DNA from: Sphingopyxis alaskensis RB2256
GTDB lineage: Bacteria; Pseudomonadota; Alphaproteobacteria; Sphingomonadales; Sphingomonadaceae
Length of the DNA stretch: 64,000 nt
NCBI RefSeq assembly: GCF_000013985.1
Contig: NC_008048.1
Location: 62,001 to 126,000, forward strand
Direction of reading: 5' to 3'
Shown here in pieces: positions 1 to 8,881 of the stretch (positions are counted from its first letter, which is position 1; the number at the start of each line of letters is the position of its first letter). Both the position numbers and the translations under genes were made by a program. Under the pieces are notes generated by a model. That model searched no databases. It was not told the origin of the DNA and worked only from the letters and a program-made list of their open reading frames with translations.

Positions 1-181
1 ACTCGCGAAGCAGTTTGGCATCGCTGGTCCCGATCACCGGATCGCCGGGAGGAACCGGCTTGATGACAAATCCTTCGGCGGCGGCGGCCGATTTGACGGC
101 AGCGGGTCCGGTCGCACGCCCGGCGATCTTGGCTTCGCGAAGCGCGCGTGCATGAAGCCGAGCAAGGTCGAACGCCGCCAC
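1..181 (-). CDS. N-terminal fragment of an unknown protein, possibly ImmA/IrrE-type
   Basis: A frame opens with GTG at 181, 4 bases after the stop of the upstream gene, and runs off the left edge of the window, so only about 60 residues are visible. It begins VAAFDLARLHARAL and later contains IKPVPPGDPVIG. A helix followed by a proline-rich turn resembles, from memory, the N-terminus of ImmA/IrrE metallopeptidase domains that precede UvrD-type helicases. The zinc motif HExxH would lie outside the window, so this assignment is a guess. The tight spacing makes it the third gene of the operon with the two genes at 186-1480. Confidence 0.4.
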   Translation of the reverse strand, partial: MAAFDLARLHARALREAKIAGRATGPAAVKSAAAAEGFVIKPVPPGDPVIGTSDAKLLRE

Positions 182-185
182 CTGC

Positions 186-770
186 TTACTCTTCCCTCCA
201 TCTCCGCTTGAACGCCTCGGGAATATCTGAGCGCGCCAGCGCGGTGGAAAACTCCTCGTCTCCACCATCATCGGGCTTTCCGGTGTTACGGTTCTCCGCA
301 AGTGTCAGGCCCTCGCCCGCCTCGCCTCTGAAAAAGTCCGCCACCGCTCTACGCGAATAACCGAGCAGATCCGCAATATCCTGCGTGCAACGCGACTGCA
401 TCCCACGCAAGCGGCGCTGCGCCAACCGGATGAGGAAATCGCGGTCGCGCAAGACTGGCTCGATCGCCAACCAGGTTGCCGGCTTCAGGAGCATCGCCGC
501 CGCGTCGGGCTTGGCGGTTCGGACGCGTGCAACTTCGCCCAGATAGAAACTCTGGAGCCTCAATACTGCCGCTTGTGCGTCCTCATCGAGTTCGAGGGAC
601 TCGGGCTCAAGTGTGGCGGCCGCCGTCTCAACCGCGGCACGGGCCGTCAAATGGCTGAACAATTGATCGAGTTCGTCCGGACCGAGCTTGTCCACTAGTT
701 CGGGGTCCCAGGCGCCGCTGACGATATAGTCTTCGGCCAGTCTGCCGAGGTTTGGATTGATATTTTTCAT
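186..770 (-). CDS. Conserved-looking protein of unknown function, middle gene of a sigma-like operon
   Basis: The protein has 194 residues and I do not recognise its family. It is acidic and helical, with no signal peptide or membrane segment. Residues around 130-150 (DIADLLGYSRRAVADFFRG) look like a helix-turn-helix, so it could bind DNA or act as a regulatory partner. Its ATG overlaps the stop of the sigma-like gene by four bases (767-770), and its own stop is followed 4 bases later by the next GTG. This shows translational coupling in a three-gene unit. A role as anti-sigma or adaptor is possible but is inferred only from position. Confidence 0.7.
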   Translation of the reverse strand: MKNINPNLGRLAEDYIVSGAWDPELVDKLGPDELDQLFSHLTARAAVETAAATLEPESLELDEDAQAAVLRLQSFYLGEVARVRTAKPDAAAMLLKPATWLAIEPVLRDRDFLIRLAQRRLRGMQSRCTQDIADLLGYSRRAVADFFRGEAGEGLTLAENRNTGKPDDGGDEEFSTALARSDIPEAFKRRWREE

Positions 771-1480
771 GACGTCTTCTCCGCGAGCGCCGATTTGAGC
801 ATGCGCCCGAATTCAGTCTTGAGATTGGCCAATGTGCTGCGCGGGATTCCGGTCAGCCGGACGAGGTCATTCGGCGCCTCGGGCGCATCGATCGGCAATT
901 CATTCAACATTAGCAAAAGGAATAATCGGCGCTTTTTCTCGGTGGGAATGCGCACCTCGGCGAAGGCCGCAAGGGCGGCTCGGCGTGCGATCTCATGGGC
1001 TTCTTCGCCGTCGTCGCCCCGATCGTGATCTTCGGGCAATACCAAGCTGCGCGATCGGTGGCGCTTGAACAGATGCCGATACGCATCGGCCGCCCGACGC
1101 CGCAATTCACGCTCGAAGGTCGCCTCCCACCAGTCGACCCCGTCCTGTTCGGCGAGCTCAGTTAGGAATGTCTGCATGGTCTCTTGGACCACATCTTGGC
1201 CGTCAACGCCCATCCGGGCGTAGATGCCGCGTACATATTCGTAGGCGCGCGCAATTAGGAGCGTGCTGAGGCGGGTGCTGCTGTCATCGTCTCCCTCAGT
1301 TCGATACCGGCGAACGAGTCGAACCAGCGCCGCTGACGGGAGATAACCGCTAGCCGTCCGGTCCTTGATCCTCGCCGCCGTCAAAATCTCTTGCGCGGAC
1401 AGATCCTCCGCCCAGTCCAGCGCTTTGCGCACGAAGCCGGGATGACGCGGTGCCTCTGGATCGACGGTATCCTCTTTCAC
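767..1480 (-). CDS. Sigma-70-like RNA polymerase factor-related protein
   Basis: This 237-residue protein starts at GTG 1480 behind a weak TTAGGA ribosome site. Residues about 75-115 (ARAYEYVRGIYARMGVDGQ, then DVVQETMQTFLTEL) resemble sigma-70 region 2, where a conserved D-x-x-Q-E-x-F pattern contacts the core enzyme. The C-terminus (about 195-230: LVRLTGIPRSTLANLKTEFG) reads as a region-4-like helix-turn-helix. The long charged middle (around 120-180) is unlike a classical ECF factor, so it may be divergent or may have lost sigma activity. It is the first gene of a tightly coupled operon. A 12-bp inverted repeat lies about 50-105 bp upstream and may be its control element. Confidence 0.6.
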   Translation of the reverse strand: MKEDTVDPEAPRHPGFVRKALDWAEDLSAQEILTAARIKDRTASGYLPSAALVRLVRRYRTEGDDDSSTRLSTLLIARAYEYVRGIYARMGVDGQDVVQETMQTFLTELAEQDGVDWWEATFERELRRRAADAYRHLFKRHRSRSLVLPEDHDRGDDGEEAHEIARRAALAAFAEVRIPTEKKRRLFLLLMLNELPIDAPEAPNDLVRLTGIPRSTLANLKTEFGRMLKSALAEKTS

Positions 1481-1533
1481 GCCAGTGTTCCTAACTGTTG
1501 AACGTCCGGAATCTCATTCGATTTGTCACTAGG

Positions 1534-1585
1534 AAAAGCTCTGAACTATTTTTCGGGCGCTCGACTCGGCCGCTTCAGAGCTTTT
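1534..1585. repeat. 12-bp perfect inverted repeat upstream of the sigma-like operon
   Basis: The arms AAAAGCTCTGAA (1534-1545) and TTCAGAGCTTTT (1574-1585) are exact reverse complements separated by 28 bases. They sit 54-105 bases upstream of the GTG at 1480 on the minus strand. The spacing would place the arms on the same helix face for a dimeric or looping regulator, or allow a long hairpin in RNA. The rest of 1586-1976 holds no gene I can support. Confidence 0.5.
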
Positions 1586-1976
1586 GAGGAGACGTCCCGA
1601 AATCACTCTTTATATACCATCATTGACATTTAAGAATGCCGCGCGCCGCTACTATCGCGCCTCCATGAAGCGTTGAAAACTTCATCGAAACTTGGCATTA
1701 TCGACGTATTCTAGGAATACATTCTCGCATCCCGCCGCTCCACGGTTTGTTCGCCTCGATCTTCGAAACCCAACACTTCGTTTCTGATTGCCTAACGATC
1801 TCGCAGGCAATTGTAACGAAAATCCCCGTAAGTTACGGTTCGAATTCTGAAGCCAGCTGAACGAAGGCCCCGCGCGACCGATTGACCAATCGGAGGGCGA
1901 ATGTAGCGGCGACGGCTGTCGAGACGGCGGATGTTCATTAGGTCGAGGACGAAGCCGATGATGGTGAGTGCACAAC

Positions 1977-2852
1977 ATGACTGAGCCTGCTCCAACGCGA
2001 TTTCTGCTGTACATCGACATTCTCGGTTTTTCCGAAATGACGAAGAGCGATCCTCGTTCGGTCGCTCGCACCTATGCGATCTTGAACAAGCTTAATGTAC
2101 ATCGGGACAAGGCATTCAAGACGATCGTGTTTTCGGACACGGTGCTGGTCTACAACCCCATCGGGGCGCGCAACGACGAAGACCGCAATTTCTATGTCTG
2201 GTATTTGGCAGAGGCGGCTGAAGACCTTTACAGCCGTTTGGTGGGGCAGGACATATGGTTCCGGGCTGTCCTGATCGCCGGAGAGTTCAATCACTATCAG
2301 CTTGAGAATCTGGACGCCTTCTATGGAAAGGCCCTTATCGACGCTTACCAATCGGAGAAGCGGCTACCCTTGATTGGCCTTGCGCTCCATTCCTCGTGCC
2401 TGCCCTACAATCGGTTTTTTAGGGTTTCGCCCTTCACCGACGACTTCTCGTTCGTCTATTTGAGTCGTCCCTTAGAATATCTGCACGCGGCATCCGGTGA
2501 CGGCTATCCCTTCGCCAATCGGATAGTCAGTGATCATTCCCCAGCTCTCCCGGAAGGCGTGCGTTACCTCTCCGATATCTACCGCCTAATGCGGACGCAT
2601 CCAGAACCGTTAGTTCGGGCGAAAGCGCTCACGACATGGGATTTCCATGCTCGCCGATATCCGGGAATGGTTGCGGCTCTCGTCGCCAACAACTTTAGTT
2701 TGGATGCTTTGGCCCCACCGGGAACATGGGATATTGCGGTGAAAACCCTCGAAGAGAATATCCGGCACAACAAGCGGGCCGGTGCAGGTTCGCAGATGTC
2801 TGTGAGTATCACTCCGCAGCGGCCTAGGAAGCCAGGCAAGGCGATTTTCTAA
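1977..2852 (+). CDS. Class III nucleotide cyclase-like protein (degenerate)
   Basis: The 291-residue protein starts at ATG 1977; a GTG at 1968 is an alternative. Residues 11-20 read LYIDILGFSE and residues 49-58 read TIVFSDTVLV. This is the pattern of the two metal-binding aspartates of class III adenylate/guanylate cyclase cores (here D14 and D54), but the usual GD signature is replaced by SD. A later stretch (about 95-127) has FRAVLIAGEF followed by FYGKALIDAY. That stretch is typical of a large family of cyclase-like proteins that includes the Pycsar cyclases of phage defence. No effector gene is adjacent, so product nucleotide, activity and role are unknown. Confidence 0.55.
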   Translation: MTEPAPTRFLLYIDILGFSEMTKSDPRSVARTYAILNKLNVHRDKAFKTIVFSDTVLVYNPIGARNDEDRNFYVWYLAEAAEDLYSRLVGQDIWFRAVLIAGEFNHYQLENLDAFYGKALIDAYQSEKRLPLIGLALHSSCLPYNRFFRVSPFTDDFSFVYLSRPLEYLHAASGDGYPFANRIVSDHSPALPEGVRYLSDIYRLMRTHPEPLVRAKALTTWDFHARRYPGMVAALVANNFSLDALAPPGTWDIAVKTLEENIRHNKRAGAGSQMSVSITPQRPRKPGKAIF

Positions 2853-3337
2853 ATCAGTCGATGGTTATTCAGGAACACGGCATCTCCCTCTCGTCGGAGG
2901 GTGCCGAACGTATGTCGGCTTCTGACGTGCCCATATTAAGGCGGGAATAGCAACTTTCGGGCGTACAAGCTGCCGACATCACTTCGTTCGGAAACGGCAG
3001 CTATCGCACAACGGCGACCCGAAGCTGACTGACCGGCTACGGCCAGGATCATTGCCCGGCATCGGTCGCGGATGTTGGGGTTGACCTGTGCTGGCCGGGT
3101 GGGAGTTCGGCATGCCCCAGATGTGCCGCGCTTGTCACGGGACTGTCGGCAGGCCGTCGGAGCGTCGCGCCCGTTGCGGAAGGGCGCAGCCATCCATGCC
3201 ACCAAAGCCGCGGAGCGGAAAATAGCCGAAGGCCTTGAGCTGCTCGATCTCTGACGGCTTGAATAGCCTCCATGGCTGGCCTCCGATGGATCTTTGACAG
3301 GGCTTCCGGCACGCCGCGCGTCGGCTATAGAAGCGCT
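2853..3337. other. Intergenic stretch without supported gene
   Basis: About 480 bases hold only short open frames on both strands with no ribosome site or recognisable family. An ATG at 3272 is in frame with the large membrane protein that follows and could be its start, but nothing like a Shine-Dalgarno precedes it. I see no repeat or RNA gene here. Confidence 0.4.
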
Positions 3338-5644
3338 ATGGCCGGCTCCGTCGCGACGCTCTGGAAACAACTCGATATCCGCTCGAAAGGCTGGCCGGCC
3401 CGGCTGCGTGGGCTAATCGTTGTGCGTACCGGCCATCTCGCCGCCGACGCCCGGCAATCGGCGGGCAACCACCGCGGCAAGATCGAGGGCCTCGGCTGGC
3501 TCGCGGTCGCCGCCGGCGCCATCTTTTCGGTCCCACCGCTTCAATCACTCATCGCACCGCTCCTCGGCAGTGAGGGCGTCGCTACGCTGCGCGATATGAT
3601 CATTGCCGCCAGCGGCGCTATGATCGGCGCGACCGCTATTGTTGCATCCTTCATTCTGTTCGCGATGCAGGTGAATGTCGAACGGCTTCCGTATGGTCTT
3701 TTCCATCGCTTCAGTTCCGATGCGCGACTGCTCGGCGGTTTTGCTGCCGCCTTCATGCTCTCGCTCGGCACGATGGCGCTCGCCTTTATCGAGGATCCAG
3801 GTCATTCATCGGCGGTCGTAGTCGCCGCCATCCTCGCCGTCGCGCTCATTTTAAGGTTGCTTCTCCACGCCTACCGCCGCTCGCTCCGCCTTATCGACCC
3901 GGTGTCGCAGCTCTCGATGATCGAGGCAGATGCGGCGGCCAAGCTCCGCCGCTGGGACCGCCGCGTGCGGTGGCTGCAGCCGCTACTTGCCGAAGACCCG
4001 GGACCGGGCGAGCCCGCCGCGCGCCGCGAGGGCATGCGTCTCGATGTCCGCCGCGCCGCGATCCTCGAGGGGAGCAAGGGGTGGGACGGTCCGCTACGCA
4101 CCGCGATCGGGCAGGCGGCCGCCTTTTCGCGCCAGGCGGCCGAACGCGGCGATCTCGAGGTCTCGGCGGCCGCGCTAAACAGCCTGCTCGCGCTCAATCG
4201 CGCCTATGTCGCCGTGAAGGGGCGGAGCTTCCACGCGCGCACCCTGCTGTTCGAGAACCCTCAGGTTACCGACGGAACGATCAACGCGACGCTCGAAGAG
4301 CTCCGTCGGCTGCGCGTGGCCGCGCTCGCAGGTCTCGACGAACCGCATCTCGAACAGCTTTTTAAGGCCCATTTGGGGCTGGTGCGGGCCTATCTCGGCA
4401 TCGAATATCCGGGGCTCAATCCCTCGCCGAGCCATGCGCTGCTCGCAGCCCATTATCTCGAAAGCGCGGTCGAGGCAGTCATTCCGACACAGATGACCGA
4501 TACGCTGATGGAAGGCGTCAAATGTCTCGGCGACGCCGCAAGGCTGTTCGCGAGTGCCGGTCATGCAAGCGCAGCGAGCAGCCTTTTCGGCAAGATCGCG
4601 AAGATCGGCGTTGCGGGCGCGATGCAGCGCGACGGTTTTCCGGTGGCCGTCGTCGCAATCGAACAGCTTGCCTCGCTCCAACTCAGCTTGTTCTATGGTG
4701 ACGGCGCGAATCATGGCTATGCCACGCGGCAATTGCGCAGCGCCATCTTCACCACCGCAACCGCGATGTTCGCGCTCCCAGATCTGCCGCTCGCGTCAAA
4801 ACAGATTACCGCGCTCGCACCTTTCTTTTCGGGCAGCGATCCGCGCGGCTTTCGCTCTTCGCTCACTTCGCTCGTCAATGCGCTCCATGAGCCGGGCGCC
4901 GACGCCGCGATGGCAGCCAAGGTCGCGCACAATATCGTGGAATGGGCCGACAAGCTCTATGTCGACGTCCGCGCGCTCCTTAAGCTCGCGATCGAGAAAC
5001 GCTCGCAGTTCGTCATCGATCTCATCCACTGGATCACCGGGATGAGCGAGCTTCTCTTTTTTGCCGCCAAGGCGCCCGCGACGGCTCATCATGACCGCTC
5101 CACTCTGGAAAAGCAGGCGCATTTTCTTATTGGCTCGCTGACCTTCATTCCGCGCGATCCGGAGACGGCGAAATGGATCGAGGCCTTCTCGCTGATCGAT
5201 ATCCTGTTCGAGTTCGGATCGATGGCGAGCGAGCGCGAATGGCTGGAAGGCTTCGACACCGCCTTCGACGCGCTGCTGCGCTGGGGCTTCGAAGCCGGTG
5301 CCGAAAACACCGGCTGGAACACGCTCGACAGCGCGCTCGCGGCGCTCGCGGCGCTGACGATCGGCGAGGACGCCGCGCTGCAAACCCGTCTCATTGCCGC
5401 GGTGCAGGCGGCGGTCGCAGCCGAAGGCGCGCCCGCAGCGCCCGTGCGCGAGCGCGCCGCGCGCTTCCTGCGCGGCCGCGCCGATCATCTGCACAGCAGC
5501 GATTTCGATACCGACGCGGTCAACCTCGCTCTCTGCGCCGATATCCCTGCCGCCCGCGCCTTGCTTGCCGAGATCGCTGAACTTCTGGCGCCTTTACTCC
5601 CTCCGCCGCCCATTCCGCCGGCGCCGGCGCCTCCGGATGGGTAG
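3338..5644 (+). CDS. Large membrane protein, DUF2254-like N-terminus
   Basis: The frame is open from ATG 3272 (790 residues). ATG 3338 (768 residues) is preferred because the extra residues look non-native, but the start is uncertain. Four hydrophobic helices lie within roughly the first 190 residues (around LAVAAGAIFSV, MIGATAIVASFILFAM, GGFAAAFMLSLGTMALAF and VVAAILAVALILRLL). This layout resembles DUF2254 predicted membrane proteins. The remaining 550 or so residues are soluble, alanine/leucine-rich helices that may form repeat-like solenoids, ending in a proline-rich tail. The biochemical role is unknown. It stands alone, and the stop codon lies inside a short GGATGGG/CCCATCC hairpin. Confidence 0.7.
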   Translation: MAGSVATLWKQLDIRSKGWPARLRGLIVVRTGHLAADARQSAGNHRGKIEGLGWLAVAAGAIFSVPPLQSLIAPLLGSEGVATLRDMIIAASGAMIGATAIVASFILFAMQVNVERLPYGLFHRFSSDARLLGGFAAAFMLSLGTMALAFIEDPGHSSAVVVAAILAVALILRLLLHAYRRSLRLIDPVSQLSMIEADAAAKLRRWDRRVRWLQPLLAEDPGPGEPAARREGMRLDVRRAAILEGSKGWDGPLRTAIGQAAAFSRQAAERGDLEVSAAALNSLLALNRAYVAVKGRSFHARTLLFENPQVTDGTINATLEELRRLRVAALAGLDEPHLEQLFKAHLGLVRAYLGIEYPGLNPSPSHALLAAHYLESAVEAVIPTQMTDTLMEGVKCLGDAARLFASAGHASAASSLFGKIAKIGVAGAMQRDGFPVAVVAIEQLASLQLSLFYGDGANHGYATRQLRSAIFTTATAMFALPDLPLASKQITALAPFFSGSDPRGFRSSLTSLVNALHEPGADAAMAAKVAHNIVEWADKLYVDVRALLKLAIEKRSQFVIDLIHWITGMSELLFFAAKAPATAHHDRSTLEKQAHFLIGSLTFIPRDPETAKWIEAFSLIDILFEFGSMASEREWLEGFDTAFDALLRWGFEAGAENTGWNTLDSALAALAALTIGEDAALQTRLIAAVQAAVAAEGAPAAPVRERAARFLRGRADHLHSSDFDTDAVNLALCADIPAARALLAEIAELLAPLLPPPPIPPAPAPPDG

Positions 5645-5981
5645 GTCCGCCCATCCGCGGCCCACGTGCGAAGTCATGTCAGATCGTCAGCCAGTCGCCC
5701 TACAGCCAAATAACGCCGGAAGGAGCGCGTCTCCCGATGTGGCCGGGAATGTCCGCCATCTGCATATCCACCCTTAAAAGCCGACTGGCTGCAACCGGCC
5801 AAACCTACGCGCGACGTGCAAGCAGCATTTCGGCTTGCCGCCTCAGGTAAAGCTGCGCAATATCTTGGCAATCCATGGGGTCGCAAAATCTTGCCCATTG
5901 GAGAGCGTCCATGAAAATTTGCATTTCCGTGCCATGCGGCCTTCTGTCCCATACTGCTGTGCCCTCTGCGGAGGTACGCCC

Positions 5982-7100
5982 ATGACCACCAGTCGTCGAA
6001 AATTCCTGGGTGCAGCAACGGCGATGCTAGGGGCCTCGGTGGCAAGCCGGGAAGCATCGGCTCAAATGGCCAAGGCGCCAATGCGCAAGATCGCGACCGA
6101 GGAAGCGTTTGCTACGCCGGAGTTGGCAAAGGCATGGCTGGAGATTGCCCGCTCCGAACCCAACTCCAGCCTGGATATTCCCACCGGTATCCTCTCGATT
6201 TTCGACAATCCGCGTCCCGGGTCGAACCAGGACCGATTTCGCCGCCAACTGCTCGATGTGGACGCCGAGCGCATCCGCGACATGGACGAAGCCGGTGTCG
6301 ACATGCAGCTTCTATCGGTGACGATACCAGGCGTACAGATTTTCGAGCCAGCCCGGGCGGGCGAGCTTGCAGTGACAACCAATGACCATCTCGCCGCCGC
6401 CATCGCGCGGCGCCCGACACGCTTTGCCGGCCTTGCCTGCTTTGCGCCGCACGACCCTGTCCAAGCGACGCGGGAAATGGAGCGCGCAGTGAATGCGCTT
6501 GGCCTGAAGGGCTTTATAGTCAACTCACACACCCAAGATCTTTATCTGGACGATCCGCGCTTTGCCCCGGTCCTTGAGGCCGCGCAGTCGCTCGATTGTC
6601 CGATTTACCTTCACCCACGCGCACCGTCCAACGGCATGGCCGCTCCGTTTCGGGACTACAGCATGGGAGGATCGATCTGGGGCTTCGGCGTCGAGGCCGG
6701 GACGCATGCGGTGCGGATGATCTTAAGCGGAGTTTTTGATCGTTATCCGCGGCTGCGCATCGTCCTTGGGCATATGGGGGAAGCACTGCCGTTCTGGATG
6801 TGGCGCCTCGACCATATGGCGGCGCGCCGCGCCAAGGATGGCCGGATGAAGCCCTTGTCGCTAGCGCCCAGCGAATATTTCAAACGGAACTTCGCGGTGA
6901 CGACGAGCGGCTTCGAATCTCCCGATGTGCTTGATCTCGTCATCAAGGTTGCCGGCATCGAGAATATCATGTGGGCGATCGACTATCCCTATGAAAGTTC
7001 GCGCGATGCGGTGACGTTCATCGAAGGCGCCGACCTGACAGCCAGCCAGCGCGCCAGCATCTTTCATCGCAATGCGGTGCGGCATTTTCGCCTGTCTTGA
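5982..7100 (+). CDS. Tat-exported amidohydrolase (ACMSD / resorcylate decarboxylase-like)
   Basis: The start at ATG 5982 follows GCGGAGGT at a proper distance and yields a twin-arginine signal (TTSRRKFLGAAT). The mature part is an amidohydrolase-2 TIM barrel of the kind found in aminocarboxymuconate-semialdehyde and gamma-resorcylate decarboxylases. Visible marks are the N-terminal metal-site region (IATEEAF in place of D-x-H), a histidine in PIYLHPRAPS, the FDRYPRLRIVLGHMGE block and the C-terminal IMWAIDYPYE. The first metal motif is ATEEAF rather than the usual HxH, as in the E-x-H subgroup of decarboxylases. It probably acts as a periplasmic decarboxylase or hydrolase on an aromatic acid; the substrate is unknown. 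Confidence 0.85.
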   Translation: MTTSRRKFLGAATAMLGASVASREASAQMAKAPMRKIATEEAFATPELAKAWLEIARSEPNSSLDIPTGILSIFDNPRPGSNQDRFRRQLLDVDAERIRDMDEAGVDMQLLSVTIPGVQIFEPARAGELAVTTNDHLAAAIARRPTRFAGLACFAPHDPVQATREMERAVNALGLKGFIVNSHTQDLYLDDPRFAPVLEAAQSLDCPIYLHPRAPSNGMAAPFRDYSMGGSIWGFGVEAGTHAVRMILSGVFDRYPRLRIVLGHMGEALPFWMWRLDHMAARRAKDGRMKPLSLAPSEYFKRNFAVTTSGFESPDVLDLVIKVAGIENIMWAIDYPYESSRDAVTFIEGADLTASQRASIFHRNAVRHFRLS

Positions 7101-7195
7101 GACGCTTCTCCGCGAGCCTTGATTTGGCAGGAACGGCTCGCCAATGTCTGCGGATATTCGGTATAGATTCTCACACATGTAAACGAGGGGCTTGG

Positions 7196-7759
7196 ATGCA
7201 TCGGTTTTTTTGGGGGATGTTGCTGTCGATCGCCGTCGTCACCCCTGCTAACGCGGAATATGGCTGGTGCACGATCCAGAAAGATACCTCGTACGACACC
7301 TATCTTTCAGCGGTCGTCGACATCGGCGAGGGAGGGAATGTCCATCAGGAAGTGCTGACGCGCCAGTTCGGCCGCGCTTTTCAGGGCTATGTTGCACAGT
7401 TCGAGACAATCGTTCGCGAGCCCGACTGCCACTCTTCCAAGCGACTGAGCGACGCTGAAGAGGGCAATAGGCGCTATTCGATGAGCGTCGGACAAGTCAT
7501 TCGTACCAACTGGCGGGGAGCATGGCCCGCGCCCGGCGCGCCTTCTGGGCCAGCCGCGGCATCGGGTAGCCATCTGACCGTCTCGTCACCGCCAGCGCCC
7601 GCCGCTCCGGAGTGGAGCGAGGTGCAGCAGCAACAACAGCGTCAGGCGGCTGCGGAACTCGCCCGCAACATCGCCGCCAGCGCCAAGGCGAGGGCGGAAT
7701 CGGAGGCGGCGCTCACGGCGTTTCTCGACGCCATGCGCAAGCGGGGGCGCGCGCAATGA
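7196..7759 (+). CDS. Small secreted protein, first gene of paralogous module 1
   Basis: The start at ATG 7196 lies behind GAGGGG and gives a Sec signal ending near TPANA. The mature protein starts EYGWCTIQKD, has cysteines at both ends of its first domain, then a low-complexity Pro/Ala linker and an alanine-rich charged helix ending RKRGRAQ. The protein at 14846-15403 has the same plan (YGWCERR near the mature N-terminus, linker, helix, and the ending RRRGRAQ), so the two are paralogs. The stop overlaps the next ATG (ATGA, 7756-7759). The function is unknown. The secreted, helical, cysteine-containing design suggests a periplasmic partner of the downstream gene. Confidence 0.75.
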   Translation: MHRFFWGMLLSIAVVTPANAEYGWCTIQKDTSYDTYLSAVVDIGEGGNVHQEVLTRQFGRAFQGYVAQFETIVREPDCHSSKRLSDAEEGNRRYSMSVGQVIRTNWRGAWPAPGAPSGPAAASGSHLTVSSPPAPAAPEWSEVQQQQQRQAAAELARNIAASAKARAESEAALTAFLDAMRKRGRAQ

Positions 7760-8496
7760 AACATCATCTGAAGCTCTTGATGCTGGCGATCGCGGCCGCG
7801 ATGATTGGCGGTCCCGCGATGGCGCAGATTGAAAGCGCACAGCCTTTGCCCGTCGGCCAGCCGCTCACGCTTGCGGCAGGTGAGCGCAACGCAGTGCGCT
7901 ATTTCTATTTTGCCGGCGTGCCCGGGGAAACGCGAAGCATCGACGTCAGTCTCGCCGGGAAAGTCATTATCGAAGTCTATGACGCCGCTGGAACGCTGTT
8001 GATGGTGCGGAGTGCGAGCGCTGGACGGTCATTCGACTTCATACCCTCCTACGCCGAAACCTATGTCATCGCCGTCATCCGACCGGGCGCGCCCATCGAA
8101 GCAGTGCTGCGGACGTCCGTCGTGGCGCCGACCCTTCAGCAATCGATCATGGCCATAGGCGTGGGCTATGAGTTCGCAACCGAGCATGGTATCTCCCGAT
8201 CGTGCTGGAGCGAGCAAGGCGCCGAGGTCACGCACACAGGCACGCTTCGGAAGGGCGACGCCTTCACGATGCGTATCAGGCTCGGCGCGGATCGATTGTC
8301 GCAAACCAACGAGACGCTTGTCGGCGCCATCGCTTCGCGCAGCTCGGTCCGTAGCTGGTTGGAAGGTGCCAACCGCGTCAGCGAAGTCGACACGAACGGC
8401 TCGGTCAGCGTGTCCAAACAGGTAAACGACCCGGCCAGCTTCCGCTGGCTGCCCGGCGTCGCGCGCAAATGGTATCGCTACACCTGTCCAAGCTAG
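7756..8496 (+). CDS. Secreted beta-rich protein, second gene of paralogous module 1
   Basis: This 246-residue protein has a clear signal peptide (cleavage near AMA-Q). Residues about 35-125 look like a pre-peptidase C-terminal (PPC)-type beta-sandwich: PLTLAAGERNAVRYFYFAG, then a strand-rich stretch ending TYVIAVIRPG. The C-terminal half contains two cysteines (SRSCWSEQG and the terminal TCPS) that could pair. Its start overlaps the preceding stop, so the two are co-translated. The protein at 13977-14849 has the same position in module 2 and a similar PPC-like plan. Function unknown; a periplasmic or surface role is inferred from the signal. Confidence 0.75.
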   Translation: MKHHLKLLMLAIAAAMIGGPAMAQIESAQPLPVGQPLTLAAGERNAVRYFYFAGVPGETRSIDVSLAGKVIIEVYDAAGTLLMVRSASAGRSFDFIPSYAETYVIAVIRPGAPIEAVLRTSVVAPTLQQSIMAIGVGYEFATEHGISRSCWSEQGAEVTHTGTLRKGDAFTMRIRLGADRLSQTNETLVGAIASRSSVRSWLEGANRVSEVDTNGSVSVSKQVNDPASFRWLPGVARKWYRYTCPS

Positions 8497-8746
8497 AGGA
8501 GGCGGATACTTGCGACGCTGAAGGCGGCAACTAGACGATCCACTTCGTCGCGGCGGAGCTTCTGACACATTTCCGCTATCTCAAATTAGCGTCTAAAAGC
8601 TGCCGGTCCGTGTTTGGCCAGGTCCAACGGAAGAGACCGCTTATGGAGCGGCTCAACCGTCCTTGCACAGCGTCACTTCCGGAGGCAAAACGATAGGAAT
8701 TGGCGAGCACCGGTCCGCCGCGTCGCGTATGGGCGGCGAGGTCAGC

Positions 8747-8776
8747 AAAAAGGCCCCGCGGAGGGCGAGGCCTTTT
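8747..8776. terminator. Bidirectional intrinsic terminator
   Basis: The stem AAAAGGCC (8747-8754) pairs with GGCCTTTT (8769-8776), with A and T runs on both outer sides. It can end transcription from the secreted module on the left and from the small minus-strand gene on the right. The remaining bases of 8497-8881 hold no supported gene. Confidence 0.7.
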
Positions 8777-8881
8777 CGTTCCCTTAGGTTTCAATCCAAG
8801 AGAAAGCCCCATCTGTCTCCAGGGAGTCGCATTCTGGAGACTTCAGGAATCGCACGATCGTTGCCGATCGCTTCGGAACTT

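Noticed and set aside
1792..1995. Minus-strand frame with IIGFVLDLMNIRRLDSRRRY, considered as a transposase remnant
   Set aside because: It matches no family I can name and has no ribosome site; evidence too weak to call.
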